Origin: Sorghum bicolor
Taxonomy: Eukaryota; Streptophyta; Magnoliopsida; Poales; Poaceae
Length of the DNA stretch: 64,000 bases
NCBI RefSeq assembly: GCF_000003195.3
Contig: NC_012871.2
Span: 18,668,658-18,732,657 of the forward strand
Direction of reading: 5' to 3'
Each line of letters begins with the position of its first letter. Position 1 is the first letter of the stretch. The translations under genes were made by a program, and so were the position numbers. Below the pieces are notes generated by a model, which saw nothing but the letters and a program-made list of their open reading frames with translations, did not search any database and had not been told where the DNA came from. Shown here piece after piece: positions 11,654 through 21,343 of this stretch.

Positions 11654-11899
11654 ATTTAGCACCGGTTCAGGGAAAAAACCAATGCTAAAGGGTGACCCTT
11701 TAGCACCGGTTTGTTTTACCAACCGGTGCTAAAGGCTTTGCCTCGGCCCATGGCGCTGGCCGGTGCTAAAGGGGACCCTTTAGCACCGGTTTGTAACACG
11801 AACCGGTGCTAAAGGGTCCCTGCCCCGACAGCACCTGTCAGTAGCCGTTGGGCAGGACCCTTTAGCACCGGTTCATGTTACAAACCGGTGTTAAAGGGG
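11654..11899. repeat. subterminal inverted-repeat cluster of CACTA element
   Basis: Four hairpin units built on TTTAGCACCGGTT / AACCGGTGCTAAA lie at about 11654-11691, 11695-11735, 11772-11820 and 11855-11899. The third has perfect 20-bp arms (11772-11791 and 11801-11820) and a 9-nt loop. In CACTA elements such repeats bind the transposase. Two of the loops are TTTGTTTTACC- and TTTGTAACACG-like. Confidence 0.75.
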
Positions 11900-11958
11900 T
11901 CTTTAACCCCGGGCCGCAAAAAGGCCGAGGTTTTTGGCCATTTTAGGCATCGACCAAT

Positions 11959-11977
11959 GCCTCATTCTGTAGTAGTG
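11959..11977 (-). repeat. CACTA terminal inverted repeat
   Basis: GCCTCATTCTGTAGTAGTG reads inward from 11977 as CACTACTACAGAATGAGGC. The next three bases (ACC) would be the 3-bp target duplication, whose partner is not visible. Confidence 0.75.
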
Positions 11978-12118
11978 ACCAAAACCAAAAATTTTTGGTG
12001 TTAGAATTTTAGTGGGCTGCTTAATGTTTTTGGTTTTTGGATTTTTTGCAAAATACTTGAGGAACTAAACCGTGCTAAGATTAACCCTTGCCGTCTACCC
12101 ATCAGCCCCAGTACATTG

Positions 12119-12419
12119 TGTTACGAGTAGAATGCCAAAGTACGAGAACAGAGAGGAATAGAATGAACTCGGGGTGTTTCTTTATTCATTGATCACAGGT
12201 ATTTATACAGGTCGGGGGGGAGAGGAAACTCTCGCCCCAAGTAAACTCGAGCCCATGATGAGTCGTGGGTGATATCACGGAGGTGGAACCGGTCTCCACG
12301 GTACGCACGTAGTTGTGGGTGACATCCGTAGGCGGTCGTGGGGGACGTCGTAGTTAGGATAGGATTCCTCGTAAGAGGATCCGAGGAGATGAGATCACCC
12401 CGGATAAATATCCGTAACA
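12119..12419 (-). repeat. 3' LTR of the Copia element
   Basis: It is bounded by TGTTACG (12119-12125) and CGTAACA (12413-12419), which are exact reverse complements, and lies next to the polypurine tract. The inner 100 bases (about 12316-12419) recur at 19891-19994. Confidence 0.85.
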
Positions 12420-12428
12420 CTCCCCCTT
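12420..12428 (-). other. polypurine tract of the Copia element
   Basis: The minus strand reads AAGGGGGAG immediately before the 3' LTR start TGTTACGG. Confidence 0.8.
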
Positions 12429-12811
12429 GATCGAATCACTTGTTGAGATCAATGAATCGTATTGCTCCTCCAAAAATTCCTGTAGGATAAAAACGAGAAA
12501 AAATACGTGTATATATGTGCTATAGTAAAACTCCTTAAAACCGCTTGGGAAAAGAAGGAGAAAGTTATAGCACTTAATGATTGCCTCATTGTAAACTAAT
12601 ATGAGAAAACCTTTGCAGGAGAAAACTCATGTTGTAGTTTAGAGGACAATATGTGTCTTTGATACTCCTTTAAAAACCCCTGTGGGGAAAACAAGGAATA
12701 TGACACTCTTGTGTTAATATTATCTCATTAAAAACTCCTTATGAGAAACCTTGTGAGGAAAAACTCATAGAGAGAAAAGAGTATAACATGATGGTGTAGA
12801 CAGGCCAATGT
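12429..12811 (-). other. Copia 3' untranslated spacer
   Basis: The stretch between the end of RNase H and the polypurine tract. It holds degenerate short repeats of CTCCTTAAAAACC/GGAGAAA type (about 12530-12780) and no gene. Confidence 0.5.
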
Positions 12812-15800
12812 CTAGGAGATTTTTCCCCCTGAACTTTGCAAATCCCTAAGTCGTCGCATACCAATTCGTTTGACACATTTTTCAAATGAGGAAGATGGTA
12901 GGGACTTAGTGAATAGATCAGCGAGATTGTCGCATGATTTGGTTTTCAAGATATCAATCTCTCCTTTTTGTTGTAATTCATGAGGATAGAACAACTTTGG
13001 AGAGATGTGTTTGTTGATATTGCTCTTGATATAGCCTGTCTCCATCTGTGTAACACAAGCTGCATTATCTTCATATATAATGGTTGGAGCTGTGATAGCT
13101 TTAAGACCACACGACTGCTGTATGTGGTTGATCATTCTGCGAAGCCAAACGCATTCACGTGAGGCCTCATATAGTGCGACTATTTCAGAATGATTCGTGG
13201 ACGTTGTTGCCAAGGTTTGCTTGGATGATGTCCATGATATGGCGGTTCCGTTTTGTAAGAATACGAAACTGGTTTGTGATCTGCCATTATGGGGGTCTGA
13301 TTGATATCCAGCATCGGTGTATCCTAATCATCTCGGAATTTGTTCCTCTTTGGAAGAATAATCCGAGATCCCTTGTGCCATTAACATATCTGAGGATCTG
13401 TTTTACTCCTGTCCAATGTCTCTTGGTAGGAGCGGCACTGTGCCTTGCTAGCAAATTCACTGCGAAAGCGATGTCAGGCCTGGTGCTATTGGCAAGGTAC
13501 ATCAGTGCTCCAACGGCACTAAGGTATGGGACATGAGGTCCTAGGATTTCCTCCCCCTCATCTTGTGCTCTGAATGGATCAGTGTTTAGTCCTAAAGACC
13601 GAACGACCAAAGGGGTTTTGGAAGGATATGCTTTGTCCATTTTGAATCTCACCAATACTTTTTGGACATATGCAGATTGATGCACAAAGATTCCAGTTGA
13701 AAGATGCTCAAGCTGTAGGCCTAAGCAGAATTTGGTTTTACCCAAATCCTTCAACTCGAACTCCGTCTTAAGATGTTTGCATGCCTCATCAATATCTTGT
13801 TTGTGGCCGATGATATTTAAATCATCAACATACACCGATATGATGCAGAATCTTGTTTGGGATTTCTTGATGAAGACACATGGGCAATCATCACTGTTGG
13901 AGTAGCCCTTCTACAGAAGGTACTCGCTGAGTCGGTTATACCACATTCTTCCCAATTGCTTTAAGCCATAGAGTGATTTCTGTAGCTTTACACAATACAT
14001 GTTGCGATTTGCGTTTTGATTCGGTATTGGGATTCTATCAGAAACCTTCATGTATATGTCTGAATCGAGTGACCCATAGAGATATGCAGTCACTACGTCC
14101 ATCAACTGCATAGATAGACAATTTTGTACAGCCAGAGAGATTAAGTATCGGAATGTTATTCCACCCATGACTGGAGAGTATGTTTCATTGAAGTCAATGT
14201 CGGGTCTCTGCGTGAACCCTTGTGCTACAAGCCTCGCTTTGTATCTCACCACCTCGTTGTTCTCGTTCCGCTTTCAGACGAAAACCCAGTTGAATCCCAC
14301 AGGGAATACTTGTGGAGGTGTAGGTATTACTTGTGAGAATACCTGTCTTTTCGTGAGCGAGGATATTTCTGCTTGGATTGCATCCTTCCATTGGTTCCAG
14401 TCCGAGCGCGTTTTGCACTCTGCCATGGACTTAGGACCTGGATCATTTTCAAGGATTTCGGCAATCATTGCAGAGAAATATGAGTCGACAATTGTAGTCT
14501 TTCTATCAAATGACTCTCCAGTTTCTGCATAGTTGATGGAAATTTCATGGACCCTTTGCGATGCATCATCATTTCCCAAGATGGTCGGATCAGGGTCTCC
14601 CGATGTCCCAGAATCAGTAATTGAGTGCACTGTTGATGTGGGATGTGAAGGTTGAACCTCCACTGGGTGTTTCTCAATATGAGGTTGAGCTGCATTTACT
14701 AGATTAGAAGATTTTGTCTTTCGTTTCCTTTGCTTGCTAGAAGCTGTATCCGTGGAGATAGCCGTACTTCTCCCCCTCTTACTAGGGAGTTGAGTAGTTT
14801 TGTTTGGTACCTCTACTCTTTCTGATACATTTCTTGCTGGATTATAGGATTTGTAACACCCTTATAATTAGTAAATGCGTCTGGCATGTTGTTTGCAATG
14901 TGTTGCAAATTTATGATTTTCTGAACCTGGAGTTCAAATTCTGAAGTACGTGGATCTGAGTTGGGTATGTCTGGGGCATCCCAATTGATTTCCTAGCATT
15001 GTTTGTGATATGGTAAGTCTCCCCCTAATGCCAGAAAATGATCTTCATTGAAGATACAATCAGCGTACTGGGCCGTAAAGAGGTCTCCTCTGGTGGGCTC
15101 TAGATACTTTATGATCGACGGAGATTTGTATCCCACATAGATCCCCAATTTTCTATGGGGGCCCATTGTTGTACGCTTTGGTGATGAGATCGGTACGTAT
15201 GTAGCGCAACCGAACTTTCGCAGATGGGAAATGCTTGGGGGATTTCCATGTACTAGTTGCAACGAAGACGTTGCATGGTATGAAGTTGGTCGCAATTGAA
15301 TCAGTTCAGCAGCGTGTAAGACTGCATGACCCCAACATGAGGTTGGTAGATTGCAATTCTGCAATAGCGGTCTAGCGATGAGCTTGATTCTCTTGATGAG
15401 AGACTCGGCTAACCCATTTTGTGTGTGGACATATGGGACAGAATGCTGTACTTGTATTGCTAAGGCCATACAATAGTCATTGAAGGCACGAGAGGAAAAT
15501 TCAGCAGCGTTATCCATCCTAATGGATTTTATTTGATGGTCAGGATGTTGCGCTTTGAGTTTGATAACTTGCGCAATTATTTTGGCAAAAGCATGGTTTC
15601 GTGTCGATAGCAGAGACACATGAGACCATCGTGTAGATGCGTCTATTAGAACTATGAAGTACTTGAACGGTCCCGATAAAGGATTTATCGGGCCACATAT
15701 GTCCCCTTGAATGCGTTCAAGGAAATTGAGTGGTTCAACTTTGATTTTGAGGGAAGAGGGCCTCAAAATTAATTTCCCTGTTGCACATGCGGTACAAGTA

Positions 15801-16453
15801 TAATCTGAGGATTGGGGAAATTTTGCATTGGTTAGTGAGTGACCAACAGAATTGCTAGTAATTTTTCTCATCATCCCTATGCCAGGGTGACCAAGGCGAT
15901 CATGCCAAGTTTGGAATGCATTGACATTCTGAAAAATTACTTTGTACGCAACATGTTGTACGGGTTTTATGTATGAATAGTACAATGCAGACGAAGTTGA
16001 GGGAATTCTTTCGAGAGTATCTCTGCCATATCCGTTATCCTTTGTAATGAGGAGGAACTCCTCATTATTTTGGTGATGGGTTTCGATATGATACCCATTT
16101 TTGCGGATATCTCTATAACTCAATAAGGTACGAGTTGAATCAGGATACAGAAGTGCATCCTCGATTGTAATCGTTGTACCCATAGGGAGCGTAATAATGG
16201 CTCTACCAGAGCCTGCTATTACGGCATCGCGTCCAGCGATTGTTAAAACATTTCCTTTGCTCTTTGTGAGAGTTTGGAAATATTTTATTTCCCTGAGTAT
16301 AGAGTTAGTGGTGCCACTGTCCACTAGGCACATTTCCTCATCCATCGGATTGACTCCCGTACAATCTATGAAAATAGAGAATATAAAAGAGAATGAAATT
16401 CTCAACATGAATATATATAAAATATAAACATTTATTGATGTTGAATTGTGCAT
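12812..16453 (-). pseudogene. Copia pol (protease, integrase, RT, RNase H), broken by stops and frameshifts
   Basis: The first open stretch (16453-14993) has a retropepsin site CLVDSGTTNSIL, a GAG-pre-integrase HHCC region (WHDRLGHPGIGMM ... CTACATGK) and the integrase core (GDICGPI ... RMDNAAEFSS). RT follows in another frame (14663-13287) with QLMDVVTAYLYGSL and the catalytic YVDD at about 13833. RNase H is in a third frame (13213-12812) with NHSEIVALYEASRE. A frameshift lies between 14993 and 14663 and a second near 13300; in-frame stops lie near 14270, 13910 and 13285. Integrase before RT is diagnostic of Copia. It was translated as one polyprotein with gag in the ancestor. Confidence 0.9.
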
Positions 16454-16552
16454 AAGTCAATGAACATCAAATAGAGTGCAGCAAAAACAAATTGTCAATT
16501 ATTACAATCCCGAAGGCGAATGATGAAACTAAAATCTCAAATGACTATCAAT

Positions 16553-17611
16553 CTAGTTGTAGGCGTCGAACAGATCATCAGAATTATATTCGATGATCAT
16601 GTTGTTGGTGGAGTCATTTTCCATGCCATCAGGTGGAAGAGGCGCCATTGTGTTGCTCGGTTCCGCTGGGGCGGGGTTGGAACATCCTGGGGCTGCCAGA
16701 TCGTTGAAGTGTGCTTCAGACAGTTGTCCACCTTGGTTGGAGCGTCCTCGTCCCACGGAATGCAAGTACAGTTCCACAAGGTGCTTAGGGGTGCGACATT
16801 TCTTAGTCGGGTGGTTGTAGCAACCACACTTTGTACAAGTTGAGGACTTGTCTTTTAACTTAGAGTTGTTGCCTTTGCCCTTAGCACCTCGAGGCTTACG
16901 GGGTCCCTTGTGCTTGTTTTTGCCTTTGGAGGATCTAGGATTGCCATTTTTGTTGGCATCCTTTGGTGTCTGTTTCTGAGCATTTGCATGTACTTCGGGC
17001 AAGGGCTTGGCACCGACAGGGCCTTGATTGGAGTTCCATATGAGGAGCCCATTGTGCCTCTCAGCCTGAAGTAATGTTTTAATGAGATCAGAATAGACTG
17101 TGAATCCTCTCTCACGGTATTGCTGTTGGAGGATCATTTGAGCGGAAAGCATGGTAGACAAGGTCTTTTCCGCATCAGATGGCTCCTTTTCACAAAACCT
17201 CAGTTTGGAACTGAGTTTGTGCATGGCATGGTTATATTCATTCACAGATTTAAAATCTTGAATGCGAAGGTGGTTCCACTCATGAGTGGCCTCCGGGAGA
17301 ATAACTGCCTTTTGTTGCTCATACCGCTGTTGCAAAGCAAGCTAGAGAGCCCGTGGGTCCTCTTCCATCAGATATTCAGCTTTGAGATCTGAATGGATGT
17401 GGTTCCTTATTATGTATAAGGCATGGTACTTGGATGGTTCAGACAATGGAGCATCTCCCTGTTTGGGAGTGTCAATTGCCCTATACATTCCGCGTAACGA
17501 TAGACTCACTTTGAGATCCATCGCCCATGTAGGAAAGTTGTGTCCATCAAGAGCTAGCTCGGCAAATTCCTTCTTAGAAGAAACTTGGGCATCAGACAAT
17601 TTGGTGGCCAT
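16553..17611 (-). pseudogene. Copia gag with CCHC zinc knuckle, one internal stop
   Basis: It starts MATKLSDAQVSSKKEFAELA at 17611, with the gag N-terminal motif LDGHNFPTWAMDLK typical of Copia gag (UBN2-like). An in-frame TAG at 17344-17342 divides the frame; the rest continues in phase with a Lys-rich linker and a CTKCGCYNHPTKKC knuckle near 16830-16790. The frame ends at a TAG at 16555-16553. The pol frame beginning at 16453 is in the same phase, so gag and pol were probably one polyprotein. The gag product would form the virus-like particle. Confidence 0.88.
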
Positions 17612-17710
17612 TGCCTACATGTTTATTTGCATAAATTTAATTAATTGCGGGGTTGTAAAATTAACAAGTATGTAATTGCATATTTATCTAACAATGTAAA
17701 TTGCGTATAT

Positions 17711-17807
17711 AAAAACAATGTAAAATTGTATATGTAAAGCAATGTAAAATTGCGTATGTAAAGCAATGTAAAATTGCGTATGTAAAGCAATGTAAAATTA
17801 CGTATGT
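17711..17807 (-). repeat. 24-bp tandem repeat in Copia leader
   Basis: Three clear copies of a 24-bp unit containing AAAGCAATGTAAAATTGCG lie at 17736-17759, 17760-17783 and 17784-17807. A degenerate copy precedes them and two related units (AACAAGGTAGACTTG..., AGCAAGGTAAACTTG...) follow to about 17850. On the minus strand one frame reads LYIRNFTL repeats. Three units differ by at most one base. Confidence 0.85.
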
Positions 17808-17850
17808 AAATAACAAGGTAGACTTGTTTATGTGTAGCAAGGTAAACTTG

Positions 17851-18359
17851 CATATGTTTTATGGTATTTTGATTTCTCATTTTGTGGAACATAGGTAGTC
17901 ACCGTGGAGGTGTAGACCATTTTATATTTTCACTTTGTGATGTAGTCCTTGTATGTTTATTATTAAATTTGGGAGAGCACTTTGAGGAATAAATCCCGCA
18001 GTAGTATGAGTACTACCTTGTGGTCGTCAAAATAATAATAAAGTAAGGTGACATCTAGTGAAAAATAGTATTCCAAATAGGGAGAAAAATTGACCATAAA
18101 AATATTTACATATATACATGTGATAGGGAATTGTAAAGACAAAACACATTCGACATGTAAATTTTTCATTCATAATATGATTGTGGAATGTAAAAATATT
18201 TACAATGCAATATATAAATCAGTGTCTAAATTTACAAGAAAATTAGACTAAGAAGTTGATGTAATTTTAGAGAATGAAAAATGCTATGTAAATAAATAAA
18301 TAAAATTAGCTAGTGCATAAAAATGAAAAGCCAATGATAACTGGCCCAGACTGAAAACT
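17851..18359 (-). other. AT-rich leader of the Copia element
   Basis: About 500 bases of AT-rich sequence upstream of gag. No primer-binding site (complement of initiator tRNA-Met 3' end) and no gene seen. Confidence 0.4.
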
Positions 18360-19890
18360 CGCAGGCTCCAACCTGGGCCTGGGCCACCAATTTGGCCCAA
18401 TTGGGGAAGGGGGGGGGGGTTTGGGCCAGAGGCTAGGGTTCGAAACCCTAGCCCCCAGCCAGCCGCCAGTAGCCAGGAGGGGACGCGCCCCTACGCGTGG
18501 GCCCGCGTCGCCCCCTCGATCCGCGCGCGTGGACCGCGGCAGAGGAGTGGAGAGGCCGCGTTGTCGGGGCGCCTCGCAGCCGCGGGCTGGGGCACGTGCG
18601 CCCGCGGAGGACGCCACTGTCGGGGGCCGCAGGGGCCACGCAGCGTCGCGGGCGAGCGGGGGCCGCGCCGTCGGGTCGCGCCATCGTCCTGCCGCGCGCA
18701 GGGGAGGCCGCGCCGTCGCGAGCCGCGCGCCGCCGAGCTGCGCGAGCGAGCCGCAGTGGTCCCGCGCCGAGGCCGAGTCGTCGTGGAGTCGCGCCACGCT
18801 GGGGGCGCCTCCAAGCCGCGGAGGGGGCCTGGCAGGGCCGTCGAGCGAGCGCCGCCGCGTCGGTGCAAGGTGAGCTCGCCGGCAGCCGCGCAAGGAGTAG
18901 CGGATGGCGCGGCCGCGTTCGAGGGGCACAGCCTTGTTCGAAGCTGCGGCACGAAGGCTCTCAGGCCGCGCGACTTGGCACGTCCGCGCGGTGGTCGGCC
19001 TCCGTCTAGGCCGCGAGCGGCGCCTCCTCCTCCTCCCCATCTCCCCCCACTGAACGGTCTCAAGCTGGAGGAGCGCATCCCCGAGCCGAAGGCCCGTGGG
19101 GGACGCTGATCCATGTGCGGCGGAGACGCGGGGGCGATGTTGGTGGCGGCAGTGGTGGAGCAGCGAGCACCGGGTCGACGAAGTACGCCGGCAAACGAGT
19201 CGGCGCCGACATCCGCGCCCCGATGGTTGGTGGAGACGGACGGCGCGGAGGCGGGCTGTGCGCAGCCCGCTCAGAAGACGGCGTCGGCGTCGAGTACCGA
19301 ATCGGCGACTGCGGCTCTATGCTCAGTGACAGCCATTGGCTGGCCACCATGGATGGTGGCGGTGGTGGGCACGGGCCGTCGCCGTGGAGCGGGCACCGAG
19401 GCCGGGGTGGAGCCGGCAAGGCAAGGACCAGCGCTGGAGGCGCTGGTGGAGTCGGTGCCCTCGACGGTGACGCCGCGGGCGGAGCCGTGGATGGCGCCGC
19501 GGGCGAAGCCGTGGACGACACCACCGAACGCCGTGACGGAGGGGCGACGTTTGCACGTCGGTGTCCCCCCGAAACGACGTCGTACAGGAAAACGTCCGAG
19601 GTTCCTGTCGAGATCACGGCGTTCGCCCCGAAAGCGATAGCCGCGAGTCTCTCCAAGGAGTTCCCGGATGTTCTCCAGTAGTTCCGCCTGAAGGCGGTTG
19701 TTGCCGAAGTGTGTGCCCAATGTCCGGGCACGGTTCATCGCCATCCAGACGATTTGAAGGATGAGAGAAGCCATTGAAGCAGGATTACGGCGAGGGAAAG
19801 GCATGATTCTACCTTGGGTGACGCCCTGGGCGAAGGTCGATCCCTCGACGATGTTCTATCCAACCGAACTATTCCTCTCTGGGTAGGAGA
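18360..19890. other. GC-rich block of unknown origin inside the Copia element
   Basis: About 1.5 kb that is far richer in G+C than the AT-rich leader beside it. It occupies the place where the rest of the 5' LTR, the primer-binding site and the start of the leader should be. Several long overlapping frames are open on both strands, as expected from base composition alone. The minus strand at 19804-19560 holds the least repetitive stretch (MPFPRRNPASMASLILQIVW onwards), which could be an old exon, but I do not recognise it. A perfect 10-bp inverted repeat with a 3-base spacer lies at 18431-18453. Capture of host sequence by template switching, or a later insertion, are both possible. Confidence 0.5.
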
Positions 19891-19994
19891 GAGCGATGTC
19901 GTGGATGACATCTGTAGACGGTCGTGGGAGACGTCGTAGTTAAGATAGAATTTCTTGTAAGAGGATGAGATCACCCGGATAAATATCTGTAACA
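19891..19994 (-). repeat. 5' LTR remnant of the Copia element
   Basis: It matches 12316-12419 closely (shared blocks CGGTCGTGGG, GACGTCGTAGTTA, ATAAATATC), with one deletion of about 10 bases. The outer end GTAACA at 19994 is followed by the CATTG target duplication. Similarity to the 3' LTR fades to the left of 19891. Confidence 0.8.
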
Positions 19995-19999
19995 CATTG

Positions 20000-21333
20000 C
20001 CGCAGCGTCGGCGAGGACAGCCTGACAGGCAAGCCGAGAGAAGCCCATGCACGGATTTGCTGTCGCAGGCCGCCGCGAGACCGCGACGCACTCGTCCGAT
20101 GGCCGGCGCCTCGCGACTCGCGAGCCACGCGCGCCCGACACGACACCACGATACGTGCGCCGCGAAACCTCTTCGCCTCCTCACCCTTTTCTCCGCGTGT
20201 CTGTGGGACCCACCCACCCACCCAGAGCTGCGACTTGCGAAGCGCAGGAACCGAAGCGGCCAATGCGTCCCCCACTCCCTTCGCTATCCCTCAACAATCC
20301 CATGCTTTTTTTTGCCCTTTCCAGTTTCCATCTCCCGCGTCCCGCCCTCGCCCCCGGCCGCCGCCACCAAATTCCATCTGCAGCCGGAGCGGCGGCTGTG
20401 CTTTCTCTCGTCTCACCACCAACCAAACCACTCCGCCGTTTTCCTTCCTGCCGTCCCCTCCGCCGGGGTTCCTCAACGACTCCGCCACGTATCACGGCAC
20501 GCATTGGCGTCGGTACCAAGTGAACCCCCCTACCCTCCACTCCTTCTCTCTACTTGCTGTTGCGATCATCGTCATCCCATCCGTGCCGCGTCTTCTGTTG
20601 CCTCGCTTTCGTCAGGCTACAGGCACCACTTGCATCGCGATATTTTTTTTTCACTTTTTATTTTCCACCTCCAATATTGTTAGCTAGGGTTTACGATCCG
20701 AAGGTATGCCCCGGCACTCACTCGCCAATGTATATGTATGTGTATGATGGATCCATGTGGGGTTTGGTTCCGTTTCCACCACCGTGCTCTGTGCTACAAG
20801 CCTACAACCGTTGCCTTCGCCTTTTGCCCTTTTTGCTTTATTGATTGATTGATGGATACGTGCTTGTTGCCTGGCTCGCTAACTGGAGATTTGGTGCTCT
20901 GCGTTGCAGATACCTAAGTTTGGTCCATACGCAGTTTCTTCCATAATCCATAAAATAAAAACTTGCGTTTGGACCACAATTGTTTGTTCTTTTGTTGTTT
21001 CTCGGTGAAATAAAGCGTGAAAAGTTTTCTTCTAAAAAATTGTTTGTTCCTTTGTCCGTTTACTGTTCCTAAACTGCTACTCCTACGCGAACATCATCAC
21101 TTCTGTACTTGCTGTGGTCTCCACCCTTTTTCATTAGCGTTTCTTGTAATAAATATTTATTTCTTCCTTCGGATTTATTTTGTTTTCTTCTTACCTGCTT
21201 CCTTCTACCGTAAAAATTAATTTCGACATCCTGCCACCTCACTGTTTGAAATACTACTGTGTAGCCTGTATTAACTAATTAAATGTCAGTGACCTACGGT
21301 TCTCACTCATTTTCACCTGTGTGCGTGTGCAAG
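20000..21333 (+). promoter_or_regulatory. promoter, untranslated exon and first intron of the DCD gene
   Basis: GC-rich upstream DNA with CT-rich runs and a likely 5' untranslated exon ending CCGAAG|GTATGC (donor after 20703). A long intron then runs to GTGTGCAAG|G (acceptor at 21333). The start of transcription is not fixed; no convincing TATA box was seen, which fits a housekeeping-type promoter. The Copia target duplication ends at 19999, so the retroelement sits within a few hundred bases of the likely start site. Open frames across 19997-20687 overlap in several phases and lack family motifs. Confidence 0.5.
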
Positions 21334-21343
21334 GTCCGTCGGA

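Larger units (their letters stand above)
10522..11977. mobile_element. truncated CACTA (En/Spm) transposon, one terminus only
   Basis: The right terminus is GTAGTAGTG at 11969-11977 (CACTACTAC when read inward), followed inward by four subterminal inverted repeats with the core TTTAGCACCGGTT. This is the usual architecture of grass CACTA ends. No matching left CACTA end occurs before the Tekay LTR at 10521, so the left part is probably outside the window beyond the retroelement. It contains a broken GRF zinc-finger gene and no transposase. Confidence 0.7.
12119..19994 (-). mobile_element. Ty1/Copia retrotransposon, minus strand, with perfect 5-bp target duplication
   Basis: Both flanks carry CATTG (12114-12118 and 19995-19999), and the outer ends are TGTTACG (12119) and GTAACA (19994). 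Read on the minus strand, the order is 5' LTR remnant, leader, gag, protease-integrase-RT-RNase H, polypurine tract, 3' LTR. Integrase before RT is the Copia order. The 3' LTR is complete at 301 bp, while the 5' side matches it only over about 100 bp; beyond that lies about 1.5 kb of GC-rich sequence of unknown origin. No PBS was found. Stops and frameshifts make it non-autonomous. Confidence 0.85.

Noticed and set aside
17711..17850. CRISPR-like array
   Set aside because: Direct tandem units without spacers in a plant retroelement leader; it is a minisatellite.
18306..19804. Several overlapping long open frames on both strands (up to about 240 codons)
   Set aside because: The region is GC-rich, so stop codons are rare in all frames. 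The frames overlap one another, are Arg/Pro/Ala-rich and show no family motif. I kept it as a GC-rich block of unknown origin.
19997..20687. Plus-strand frames of 150-228 codons before the DCD gene
   Set aside because: They overlap in two phases, are rich in Ser/Pro/His and lie in the promoter and likely untranslated exon. No link by splicing to the DCD domain is needed for a complete protein.
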